Of a stretch of 64,000 bases of DNA, positions 35,146 through 45,759 are shown in pieces. Origin of the DNA: Diphasiastrum complanatum (Eukaryota; Streptophyta; Lycopodiopsida; Lycopodiales; Lycopodiaceae). The stretch is from assembly GCA_029204225.1 (NCBI GenBank), contig CM055097.1:70126907-70190906 (forward strand), read 5' to 3'. The notes beneath the pieces were generated by a model. It made no database searches. It saw only the letters and a program-made list of their open reading frames with translations, and had not been told where the DNA came from. Numbering within the stretch: position 1 is the stretch's first letter; every line of letters begins with the position of its first letter. The position numbers and the translations under genes are program-made.

Positions 35146-35836
35146 TGTGAAAAGTACAGTACTAAGGACCATAAATGGATCTTTGAATGATCCACAAGGT
35201 GATTGTATGCTTGTTAAACAATCTATCAGAAACTAGTCATTAGAAAACAAGATCTAGTTTAGCAGCTTGATAAGAAACAAGTAGAGACAATCAAAGCATT
35301 GATCAAATAGTCTAATCCAACTCCACACGTGTGGAAATAAGGCTGTAGTACGGCCTGTAGACAGTGTTTACAAAGTGCCAAAGCTGGGTTTCATTGGAAA
35401 AATAGAGTAATCACCATACAATGAGAGGAAACTCGAGTTTCTCCTTGAGGCTCCAAAAAGTTTCTATCTTCTCACTATGGAGAATGGAAATACATAGTAA
35501 AACACACTTCCTTTGCAAATTTAGGTGAAAATCCAGCATGTAATAAGGAATTAGACTCCACTTTCTTGCCCTAATGTGAAAACCCTAGTCTAGATCCAAG
35601 AGTCATGTTTGGTAGGTGCATGGTAGGTACAAATCTCATCATAAATCATGGTCTAGATCCTACAAAGTAGGAATCACTACCAAATAGACACAACCACTCC
35701 TCTTGACTCGTGGTAACCTACTTTAGGTGTGTATGTACAAGTGGCACTTTGGCCATTCGAGTAACCGACAAACAATATTGACAAAATGTACAATATTCTA
35801 CATGGCTAGATTTTCCAATGTAGGCAATTTTTCACA
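35146..35836 (-). repeat. Intact 5' LTR of the nested copia (691 bp)
   Basis: On the minus strand it begins TGTGAAAAATTGCC and ends TACTTTTCACA, giving the short inverted ends TGTGAAAA/TTTTCACA. It is a reverse-orientation match to 33212-33879. Confidence 0.9.
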
Positions 35837-35841
35837 CAATA
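35837..35841. other. Right target-site duplication of the nested copia (CAATA)
   Basis: It follows the TTTTTCACA terminus at 35836 and pairs with CAACA at 29880-29884. Confidence 0.7.
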
Positions 35842-35987
35842 TGTACATCACATTCAATTGCATTATCAAGCAATGATTTTGTTGTGATCCAGCCTTCCGA
35901 AAAAGATTTATATCGTCTTTTTGTTTCAATTCAAACATCAACGAAGGCTAGATTTTGCACTAGAAAAGGCTCTAATCTCAAGATGCT

Positions 35988-36368
35988 TCATATATATTTA
36001 GGTGATTGAAATACAATGTAACATATTCTATGTTTAGTTTTTACACAAGAATTACAGACATACCATGTTTTTTTGGATTCATTTTCATATTTATATTTCC
36101 ATAAAAAAGTATTGGCTATTGCATACGGAGGTATATTATCAATTTCTAATATGTTTTTTTTGAAAATGTGCTGCATGGAAAAAGTTGAGCTGCCACAGGT
36201 GGAACAACAGTTCATACATTTTACTAGATTCATACTGATTTTTGACCATTGATTATTCATTTCTGAAATTTCTAGTCTTGTCCTATTGAAGAGTATAAAA
36301 TTGTCCCTTTGTTTTTTCAATGTTCTTTGTCTAGCAAACAAGCGTTTTTGGTTCATGGATGATGTCAT
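35988..36368 (-). pseudogene. Cys-rich ORF, probable N-terminal part of the Helitron protein
   Basis: This is a 126-codon frame on the same strand as Rep and upstream of it once the copia is removed. It starts with a basic stretch (KRLFARQRTLKKQRDNF) and contains CMNCCSTCG and WYVCNSCVKTKHRIC, two Cys pairs that could bind zinc. Helitron proteins commonly begin with a basic Arg-rich stretch and Cys pairs, so I assign it to the Helitron. It ends in a stop before the region that joins to Rep (35842-35930), which itself has a TGA. The exact connection is therefore not resolved, and a missed intron is possible. Confidence 0.5.
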
Positions 36369-36955
36369 GAATATAGTCCAAGCAACAAGAAAGATGGCAA
36401 TTACAATACGTATTAAAATTTAAATGCTTAAAAAAAAGATTGCAATATGTGTCTTTGCATCGAAAAGCTACAAAATGAGATGAAAAATTTATTATTTGAA
36501 ATATCAAAAAGAGGAAATCATCTTTATAAAAACACCTGCAAACATATAAACATACCAAATGATCAACTATGATTTTTAGATAACAAAGAAAGAAAAACGT
36601 ATCATAGTACATTAGAAAATGTATTATAACAGATAGAATTGTAGCAAGTATTTGAAGAGGTTTGAAAGAAGAAGAAAAAATAGAACAAAACGGTTGAATC
36701 GATTGCTCACTTGTAGTTTTAAAATATCATATAATTTCACATCTATTTAGCATGACATATTTTCATAATTCATTTTAAATTTCAAACATATTAGCAAATA
36801 AACTCATAAGAAAATAAATTTGCAATTATGTTGCGTGAAAATATCATGACATGTAGTATAACTTATATCCATTATTTGTTCTTTGTACATAGTATTTGTA
36901 AATTCAAAATAGTCGAAGATATTTATCTGGATGCAAGTTAAATCTCTTAAGATTA
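36369..36955. other. AT-rich gap between kinase-like gene and Cys-rich ORF
   Basis: No coding sequence is supported here. It may hold intron sequence or the 3' end of the kinase-like gene. Confidence 0.35.
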
Positions 36956-38267
36956 TTATCTAAATCTTGTAAATTCTTCTCGCATGTTCATCAGCAATAT
37001 AATATTCTTTTGCGATAACATATTTGATATACTCTGCATTTGCTGCTGCAGGCTTTGATTCCAATCAGGATAGTGCAACTTACAAAACTCCTCACAAAAT
37101 GTGATGAATTTGATGATCAGCCATGCCACTGACCATATGTCTGTAGCTCTCGTGTAAAAATGGTTACGATTTAGCAACTCGGGGGCTAACCACTGTCGAA
37201 GTGCATGAATTGTCGGATTGGCCACCCAAGATTTTTTGGATTCATATTGGACTCTTACTGCCAATCCCCAATCGATAACACCAATTCTGGGATGCATTTG
37301 GTTGGTGAAATTGATCATGACATTAGCTGCATGCAAATCGCAATGTAAAAGGAATTCATTATGAGCAAATGCCATTGTTTGCACGAAAGAGATACCACAC
37401 ACATTGTCACAAATTGATTTTATCTTGACCATCTCATCTAACGCTATAATAGGGTCTACTTGAGAACTCTTTATCTTACCATTTCCCTGCAACTTTGCCA
37501 TGGCTCTTCTGAACGAGCCATTTTTGATTGGTAGTTTTATCATTGTATCGTCCAGGCTACCTCCATTGAAGTACGGGAAGATAGAGACCAAGGGAGGTTG
37601 TCGTGTATGTCCAATGCTTCATACAATTCCCACGTGTGCAATATCAATGCTAACTTCTTGCGTGAAGGATTTTAGTCTATCTTGCCACTCACCTTTGTAT
37701 CTTTTAGCGGCAAAAACAACTCCTTCAGGGAAAAAGATATTCCAATGATTCCAATTTTAAAACAGGCTTCAAATGTACCAGATCCCACTTTTTCTTTCCA
37801 AACAATTGCATCATTTGGGATTCCCACTGATAGAGTGCATTCAAAATTCCTGACACTCGTTGCTAGTCGTGTAAAATCTGATTTCTTGAATTCCATTGAT
37901 GTTCCATTCGCATTTTTTTGATAACACAATTTGTGACTCGATGTGTTTAGCTCTTTTATTTTTTTCTTTCTGTATTCTCCACAGCTTGTCCCAACATTCT
38001 AATTTAGTTCTATCCCCGAGGAAATTCATCTCCCAAGTCCTGAAGACATTTATTGACATTTCCAATAAAACTAGAAATGTTTTTTATGACTTTTTCTTCA
38101 TTGAAATTATATTTTTTACATGCTGCTTGAATGATTTTGTTTGTAAGTGCTCTCACATGAGCCTCATTGCAAACAACTTCTTGTAACTCAGTGTTGTGGA
38201 AACCACTTATTAATCGGCAAATCGATATACGTAAAGATTTGAGAAGAATTTTTCTTTGGTCGCCCAT
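36956..38267 (-). pseudogene. Protein-kinase-like gene with frameshifts
   Basis: The fold is that of an eukaryotic protein kinase, about 430 residues if the frames are joined. Motifs in order: glycine loop VGSGTFEACFKI and SLKELF with the candidate Lys (37672-37929); FTQEVSIDIAHVGIV (helix C region); LVSIFPYFNGGSLDD (hinge); HCDLHAANVMI (catalytic loop, HCD in place of HRD); VIDWGLAV (DWG in place of DFG); RQWLAPELL (APE); and ATDIWSVAWLI. An N-terminal helical region of unknown function (38267-37940) precedes the kinase. Breaks are a shift near 38030, a shift at an A7 run near 37918 and an in-frame TGA near 37620. It is on the Helitron strand, upstream of Rep, and may be captured or carried by it. 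The substrate is unknown. Confidence 0.7.
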
Positions 38268-41060
38268 AATTTCTGCAAAAAAACCTAATGGTTACTAATG
38301 TCAGAATATTGAATTTACAATAAAAATTTTGATTGTAGAACAGTTATTAAAACAACGAATTGCATATAATAATAAAAAAAAAAATTACTAGTTAGGAATA
38401 ACATTTTATAACCTCGGCCTTGTAATAGAGGCCAGTTCATGAATTACAGTTTAGTTATTACAAATAACAAAACAGTTAATGAGTTTATGATATCAAAAAT
38501 ATAAAATTGCAAGCATCTGTTGTAATTGAAATATGAAATACAAAATTGAAATGTACTAAATCACTTACAAAAATAAAAACAGATACTAAAAATATTAAAA
38601 TTGAAACGTTTATATAATTTTAAAATTTCTAAGCAACACAATCATGGAATGCACACAATTTTTAAATAATAAACATGCAACAGACAATCATAATAATTAT
38701 GCATTCATCAATAGCACCTATCCAAATGAATGGCTATGCATTAAAAATGAATCGACAATTAGCAAGCATACAAAAAATTATTGGAGACTCATGAGTAGCA
38801 TCTAGTCAAGTAAATGGCCGCACACCAAAAAAAAAAATTAGAAGAATCAGGAACTGAAAAGTAATTTTATAGCAAACAACCATTGCAGTTATAGATTCAT
38901 CAATAGCACCTAACTAGTAAACGATCATGCACCAAAGATATATCGATCATTATCAGGCATAGAAATGGTTATTGAAAGTTATCAATAGCACATAGCCATT
39001 ACAAAGAATTTTTTGAAACTAAATGTTGTTGAAACCACTTACTTATCAGCAAATAGATGTATGTAAAGATTTCAGAAGAATTTACAATAACAAATGTGAT
39101 TGCAGAAGAACTATTTAAACAACAAATTGCATATAATAATTTTTTTTTTTTAGTAGTTAGGAATAACAATCTACAGACCCAGCTTCATAATAAAGCCCAC
39201 TCCATGAATCACAATTACGTTATTACGAATCATAAAAAAGTTCATGAGTAGATAATATTAAAAATATGAAATTGTAAACATGTGTTGTAATTGAAATAAT
39301 AATTACAAAATTGAAATGTAATAAATCACATACAAAAAACATATACTAAAAATGTTAAAATTAAAACGTATATATTTTTAAATTATTTAGGCAACACAGT
39401 CATAGAATGCACACAATTCGTAAATAATAAACATGCAACAAACAACAATGATAATTGTGCATTCATTAGTAGCACCTACCCAATTAGCCATGCACCAAAA
39501 ATGAATTGACAATTTGCAGGTATAAACAGGATTATTGGAAATTCATGAGAAACACCCAATCAAGTAAATGGCCGTGCACCAAAAATGAATTTACAAATAA
39601 TCAAAAACTGAAGAGTAATTATGCAACAAACAACCATGGTAGTTATAGATTCATCAATAGCACCTAATCAAGTAAATAGTCGAGCACCAAAGATGAATCA
39701 ATAATTATCAGGTACACAAATGGTTATAAAAATTCATTAATAGCACATAACCAATTGAATAGCCGTGAACCAAAAATGAATATTTATACAAAGCTATGTG
39801 ATTATATTGTAAATTAAATTTGAATTATATGTGTTTATTCATATTTGTATGTGATCTCGTGATACATACATTTGTAATTCTTTTGCATGTGAAAATGTAA
39901 AAGATACGGACAACCATAATAAATCCATTTTAAAATGTTGAAATTATGTCGAATGGATGCGAATAGCCTTCTCCACATTGTTAGTAGTTATAAGTTAGAA
40001 ATGTTAGTATTGTGTTGTTGGCATGTTGCCATAAAAAGGTGGCAATTGTCCTCTTCAAATTTTTCAAGAAGGAAATTATGCCTGTCTCTATACAATTTCG
40101 CAGTATGAAGTTTGAATTTTGAAATTACAATAACAAATTTGATTGTAGAACATATGTCGAAACAACAAATTGCATGTAATAAAAAATCTTTTCTACTAGT
40201 TAAGAATAAGAATTTACAGACTCAGCCTCGTAATAAAGCTGATGTCATGTATTACAATTAAGTTATAACGAATCATAAAAAAAGTTAATGAGTTGACAAT
40301 ACTTAAAATATGAAATTGTAAGCATGTGTTGTAATTGAAATATGCAATACAAAATTGATATCTACTAATCACATACAAAAAATAGAAACATACAATGAAG
40401 ATGTTAAAATTGAAGCATTTATATAATTTTAAAAATTTTCAGGCTACACAGTAGAATGCATATGATTCTTAAGTAAAAAACATACAACAGACAACCATGA
40501 TAATTATACATTCATCAATAGCACCTACCCAAATGAATGGACATGAACCAAAAATAAATCGACAATTATTTGTTATAGAAAGAATTATTGAAACTCATGA
40601 GTAGCACCTAGCCAAGTAAATGGCTGCGCACCAAATATAAATTTAGAATAATCAAAAATTGAAAAGTAATTATGCAACAAACAACCATAGTAGTTATAGA
40701 TTCATCAATAGCACCTGACCAATTAAATAGTTGTGCACCAAAGGTGAATCAATAATTATCAAGTACAAGAATGGTTATTATGATTCATCAATAGCACATA
40801 GCGAATTGAATAGTTGTCAACCATAAATGAATTCAAACTAACCACGAATTAGAGACTAACCATGCAACAAACAACCATAGTAGTTATACATTCATCCAAA
40901 ACACGTAGGTAAATGAATAGTTGTGCATGAAGGAGAAATATGTAATTATCGACAGAAAAGAGTTTATTAGGAATTCATTAATAGCACATAGGAAAATAAA
41001 TAGCTGCGCACCAAAAATTAATCTAGAATAAGCACAAACATGGAAAAGCAATATTAAAAA
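38186..41060. repeat. AT-rich direct duplications including a copy of the kinase 5' end
   Basis: Three related blocks can be aligned by the run of an ACAA(C/T)(G/A)AATTGCAT core: near 38303, 39080 and 40124. The segment 39015-39080 also matches 38186-38250, which lies inside the kinase coding region (for example GAAACCACTTA and GTAAAGATTT), so the duplication unit once included kinase sequence. Within the blocks, shorter units of about 90-110 bp recur, each with TTCATCAATAGCACCTA and CCAAAAATGAAT-like runs. No protein gene was recognised. Confidence 0.7.
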
Positions 41061-41094
41061 TTAAAACTAGGACTTGAAAATAAAACTAACTTGG

Positions 41095-42830
41095 ATTAGA
41101 ATTTTGAAAACAGGTTTTTTTAAGTGTTTATCATACTAAAACATTTTCTTGATTTCGATCGATACTGCAAAATAGATGTGCAGATCTAGAAGGTGAGAAG
41201 GAGAGATGAATTACAATCATATAAAGGCAATAGAGCTCCAAACACCATTACAGAGAAAGACATCCTTGTCTCCTAATCCCAAGCATGAAATTGTTTTGAA
41301 CAATAATACCTAGAAAAAATTAGCTCAATTATTTATAGCACAGACTCAAATGAGGAAACTGTGAACATGGTCTTTGACTGCCCAAATCTAAATAGACTTC
41401 ATGATTAATATGTTAGATATTATAGTGGCTGAACAACAGACTACATTGTTTTGCCAAGTGATTAGCCCTTTCAATAAATCAACTATCGCACTACAAATGC
41501 ATTGGCTTATATCTTCATTTATTCGCGCGCGCACATTGGTTACACATATTAATTTTCAAAAAGTTCCCAGAAATAAATATTGGTTCTAATAGTAACAGTC
41601 CATGCAAAAGCAATTACATTTCAGAGTTTCAATTGACACTACCATTTAGACAACTTTCAATTTGAAAGTGATAGTGCATGCACAAAGAAAACATCCTTCT
41701 GTTACAGAGAAAGGCATCCTTATCTCCTAATCCCAAGCATGCAATTGCTTCAAGCATTAATACCTAGAAAAAATAAGCTCAATTGTTTAATAGCACAAAC
41801 TCAAATGAGGAAACCGCCAACATATCTTTGAGTGCCCAAATCCAAATAGACTTCATGATTAACACCTTCGATATTATAGTGGCTGAACAACGGACCACAC
41901 TGTTTGGCCAAATTATTAGTCCTTTCGATAAATCAACTATTCTACTAGGCATTGCATTATATCTTCCTTTATTCACACGCGCACATGTTTGTTTGCGCTT
42001 CTATGTGATCTCACTATACATACATTTGTAATCCTTTTCCATCTTAAGATGTAAAACATATGAACAACAATAATTTATCCATTTTAAAATGATGAAATAA
42101 TGTCAATTGGATACGAACAACCTCTTTTAACATTATTAGTAGTGGCTATAAGTTAGAATTGTTAGTATTGTTTTGTTGGCGTGTTGTTATGAGGAGGTGG
42201 CAATTGTCCTCTTCATATTTTTCAAGAAGGAGATTATGCTTGTCTCCGTACAATTTCGCAGTATGAAGTTTGAACTTTGAAGTTTGCCAAAGAAAAGGTT
42301 ATTCACATCTAATTGACATTATTTTATCGATGTAAAATGAATATAAATAACTTGTACTCATCTTTTGAGAAAAGTCAGTAGAGCTCTTCAAAGTTGAATA
42401 ATATATGCAAGTAAAGTTTGGTGAACTTAAATCATATATTACAGAAGAGAGTAGATCATGCCTATGTGCTTCAGATCTCATTCATTTTGCAAACTCTTGG
42501 TTTTTCTAAGTTTTTGTCATATTGAAACATTTTCTTGGTTTGGATCGTGACTGCACAATGCACGTGGAAATCTAGAAGGTGAGGAGTGATGAATTAAAAG
42601 CATGCATAGGAATCATTTTGCAAACTCTTGGTTTTTCTAAGTTTTTGTCATTCAAAAATATTTTCTTGGTTTGGATCGTGACTGCACAATACATGTGGCA
42701 ATCTAGAAGATGAGGAGTGATGAATGAAAAGCATATAAAGGCAATAGAGCTCCAAACACCATTATAGAGAAAGGCAACCTTGTCTCCTAACCGCAACCAT
42801 GCAATTGCTTCTAGCATTAATACCCAAATT
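41095..42830. repeat. AT-rich block of direct repeats
   Basis: Segment 41229-41460 is repeated at 41698-41925. Segment 42484-42614 is followed directly by a second copy from 42615, and a diverged version is at 41095-41300. Segment 39940-40110 is repeated at 42075-42280 (GGTGGCAATTGTCCTCTTCA in both). Identity by eye is roughly 80-90%. The short frames here are by-products of the repeats. Confidence 0.75.
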
Positions 42831-42894
42831 TGCAAAGAACAACATGCATGAAGTTGTTTAGTTGACAAACTGCTTAGCTCTATTGTTCTACAAT

Positions 42895-43440
42895 AGGTCA
42901 ATACGTTTCAATAATAATATAAACTATTATTGTTTGACATACAGAACAACTTCAATTCTGTTATTCTGGAAACAAATTGTAATACTCAAAGAAACGATTT
43001 TGAAAACATGTATTAAGCTTTTGAAACAGATTCTACTGAAATGCTCTCTTAATCTTTGCATAGAATCTCATATTTTTATCCTCGCATGCATATAGGAAGT
43101 TGGCGTTTGCTAGCAAGAGGAAGCACCTACATGCTAGGCATTGGATTGTACCTTCTTTTACCCAATACGTCAATACGTTTCAATAATAATATAAACTATT
43201 ATTGTTTGACATACAGAACAACTTTAATTCTGTTATTCTGGAAACGAATTGTAATACTCAAAGAAACGATTTTGAAAACACATATTAAGCTTTTCAAATA
43301 GATTCTACCAAAATACTCTCTTAATATTTAAAAACGATTTTGAAAACATGTGTTAAGCTTTTAAAACAGATTCTACTGAAATACTCTCTTGATCTTTGCA
43401 TAGAATCTCATATTTTTATCCTCGCATGCATATAGGAACT
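42895..43440 (+). repeat. Two-and-a-half copies of a ~200-bp repeat
   Basis: Segment 42899-43095 (CAATACGTTTCAATAATAAT start) is repeated at 43171-43325. The second half of the unit recurs at 43330-43436, ending in the same CCTCGCATGCATATAGGAA. Noncoding. Confidence 0.75.
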
Positions 43441-43887
43441 TCAAAACAACTGTAATTTTGTATAGTCTTGAAAAACATGACTAAAACATACCTCAAGATT
43501 TTAACAACTGCTGAGTTCTTGTGTTGCAATCGCTGCTGTGACACGAAAGCTTCTATACATCAGAGCTTGGAAATGATTCTTGATGAGACCAACGAGTTTT
43601 GTAGGAAACTGTCCATTTGAGCAAGAAAACACATGCATTTCAGATTTCCAATTCAGAAACTACCATGACAGTTTTGCATGAAAGTGTCCGTCCGATTACA
43701 ACATAACTCTAAAGTGATCACAGATCAGAAAGATTTCCAAGAAATAAGTTCCAACAAATAAATTTTAGTTTTGACGATAACAGTCCATACAAAGACAATC
43801 ACATTTCAGATTTTCAATTCATAAATTACCAAGAGATTCCAGACAACTTTCAATCCGCAAACTCATAGTGCATGCAAAAAGACCTAT

Positions 43888-44440
43888 ATTTCAGAGCTCT
43901 GTTCTTCAATTTTCACACTAACATCGCATGCAAATGAAGGGACATTTCAAAAAGCTAGATTTTTGGGCCTCGTGAGAGGGAAATTGAAGGAAGACCAAGC
44001 TTTTCCAACTTCCAGAAGACAAGCTTAGCCGACTTAGAAAGGGAGGGAAGGGCTGCTGCGTAATATTGAAAGTTGGGACCAACTGCTTTTGCAAAGCGCT
44101 TTCAGCGTGGCCAGAGGCTGATCTTTGGGATCTGAGCGCTCATGCACCCTATAACAAATTGATATTTCAGAGCTCTGTTTTTCAATTTTCACACAAACAT
44201 TGCGTACAAATGAAGACACGTTTCAAAAAGACAGATTTTTGGGCCTCCTGAGAGGGAGATTGAAGGAAGGCCAAGCTTTTCCAACTTCCAGAAGGCAGGC
44301 TTATCCGACTTAGAAAGGCAGGGAAGGGCTGCTGCGTAATATTGAAGAGTTGGGACCACCTGCTTTTGAGGGGCACTTTCTGCGTGGCCAAAGGCTGATC
44401 TTTGGGATCTGAGCACTCATGCAAGCTATAACAGATTGCA
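43888..44440 (+). repeat. Tandem pair of ~275-bp units
   Basis: Copy 1 starts at 43888 and copy 2 at 44163, both with ATTTCAGAGCTCTGTT. They share TTTTTGGGCCTC, GGGCTGCTGCGTAATATTGA and GGCTGATCTTTGGGATCTGA. The open frames in them on the minus strand are not preserved between copies. Confidence 0.8.
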
Positions 44441-44482
44441 ATTTGCACAAGAAAGAGAAACAATAAGCAGAAGAGGCCAAAG

Positions 44483-44945
44483 GCTGATCTTTTGGAACGT
44501 ATGTGCAAGCTCTTGATCAGTGATCGGATGCAATTGAAACAATGATGAAAAACAGCTTGAAACGCGTGTTTGAACAGCTTGCATCAACAAATTCACCATG
44601 GCCCACACAACAACAAGCCGTTTATATGCTATGTAGCGACAGCTGACGAAAAAAAGAACAAAATAGAGCAACGATCAGAAATTTGCATGCAGACTGCAAA
44701 AACCTCCTGTGCTGATCTTTCGGAACGTATGTGCAAGCTCTTGATCACTGATCGGATGCAATTGAAACAATGCTGAAAAACAGCTTGAAACACGTGTTTG
44801 AATAGCTCGCATCAACAAATTGAGCATCGCTCACACAGCAACGAACCGTTTATATGCTATGTAGTGACAGCTGACAAAAAAGCAAGAACAAAACACAGCA
44901 ACGATCAAAAATTTGCATGCAGACTGCAAAAACCTCTTATGCTCC
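44483..44945 (+). repeat. Tandem pair of ~230-bp units
   Basis: Copies start at 44483 and 44712 with CTGATCTTT and a following GGAACGTATGTGCAAGCTCT. Both include ATGCAATTGAAACAATG, CCGTTTATATGCTATGTAG and TTTGCATGCAGACTGCAAAA. Confidence 0.8.
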
Positions 44946-45626
44946 TCTTGCTTTTCAAAGCCAAGAAAAAATCTGCGTGATGCCAACGTCCACCTCCAAA
45001 ACAAAACATCTGCATGCAAATTCTCCTCACATAAAGCCAACGTGCACCTCCAGAACATGCCACATGGCAATCTGCCTGAGCAGAGACCTGAAAATCGGAC
45101 GAAGCAGAAAATTGTAAAGATTAGTCGCACATAAATGGCCACGTATGAGAGAAAGGAACGTTGAACAAAATGACACATGGACATAGTGAACGTCCAATAA
45201 ACTTGCATCCTGGCATAGGCTAGAATTGGAACAAGCCCAGAAATATTGGTGCTTATTTAGATGAAAATAATGCAGTGCCTCGCCCTCCTGGTGTCAAGAA
45301 CAAGCCCTCCTAACAACGAAAAAGGCCAATCTTACACAAAAGAAACATAAACAAAGATATGAAAAAACAACACACATTTCCTGTTTAAATGAAAGATACA
45401 CAAAAAACTTGTGAAATGCATTCCCTCCCTCCAAAGAGATTAGTTCAGCTGCCTGAAAGTAAAATAGTAAGTTACAAGGATAGAAACAGAGGAATAGTAA
45501 ATTAAAAGAATAAGTAAAGCGAGAAAAAAGAGCAGCAACGACGCCAATGTTGTACGTTTCGCATCCTCCATTGGCTATGGCTCCATCTAGCATATGACTA
45601 TGGCGGTCGCCCAACTAGTCTATGCT
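44946..45626. other. Spacer without recognised genes
   Basis: A short duplicated CACCTCCA(A/G)AACA motif occurs near 44990 and 45046. The open frames on both strands are short and lack recognisable domains. Confidence 0.35.
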
Positions 45627-45753
45627 ATGGCTTCTCCAACTAGCTTGAGCAAGAGGATGGGAAGAGCACTATGAGCATAGGGTCAGTATTAGGTAAGATC
45701 CACTTTTCTCTCTTTTCTCTCCTTAGCAATTAACAAATGACGGCTTAACCTAA
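45627..45753 (+). repeat. 127-bp dispersed repeat, copy 2
   Basis: It matches 23225-23352 in direct orientation and lies exactly beside the truncated end of the copia fragment at 45.76-48.1 kb. Both copies end in GACGGCTTAACCTAA. Confidence 0.8.
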
Positions 45754-45759
45754 TAAAGA

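Larger units (their letters stand above)
29885..35836 (-). mobile_element. Copia LTR retrotransposon nested in the Helitron, with a ~4-kb internal inversion
   Basis: The element starts TGTGAAAAGTACAGTA and ends AATTTTTCACA. On the minus strand it has an intact 5' LTR (35836-35146), a Met-type primer site (35145-35131) and gag (34513-33880). From there to 29901 the sequence is reversed, so the rest of gag, protease, integrase, RT, RNase H and most of the 3' LTR read on the plus strand. The last 16 bp of the 3' LTR remain at 29885-29900 in the original orientation. About 8 bp of the LTR are lost at the breakpoint. One target duplication and one primer site indicate a single insertion rather than two. 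The LTRs differ at about ten positions over the first 340 bp. Confidence 0.85.
25797..38267 (-). mobile_element. Helitron (Helitron2/Helentron-like) with accessory domains, split by a copia insertion
   Basis: The limits given are those of recognised coding parts; the true termini were not found. On the minus strand the order is a kinase-like gene (38267-36956), a Cys-rich ORF (36368-35988), [nested copia 35836-29885], Rep nuclease (to 28240), Pif1-type helicase (28229-26791), and spliced exons ending in a GIY-YIG domain (25797). Rep features such as GLPQFFLTLTADE, a Cys-rich KNPCKYGFPF block and PYHPSILFLWKAHMNLQ recall the Helitron2/Helentron group rather than canonical plant Helitrons. The helicase has a deletion and in-frame stops, so this copy is inactive. 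Whether the kinase belongs to the element is inferred from strand and proximity. Confidence 0.75.

Noticed and set aside
33212-35836. Two opposite copia insertions side by side
   Set aside because: There is one target duplication, one primer site and complementary halves of one gag and one LTR, so a single inverted element is simpler.
44034-45208. Cys-rich and Leu-rich minus-strand frames
   Set aside because: They fall in tandem repeats and are not preserved between the repeat copies.
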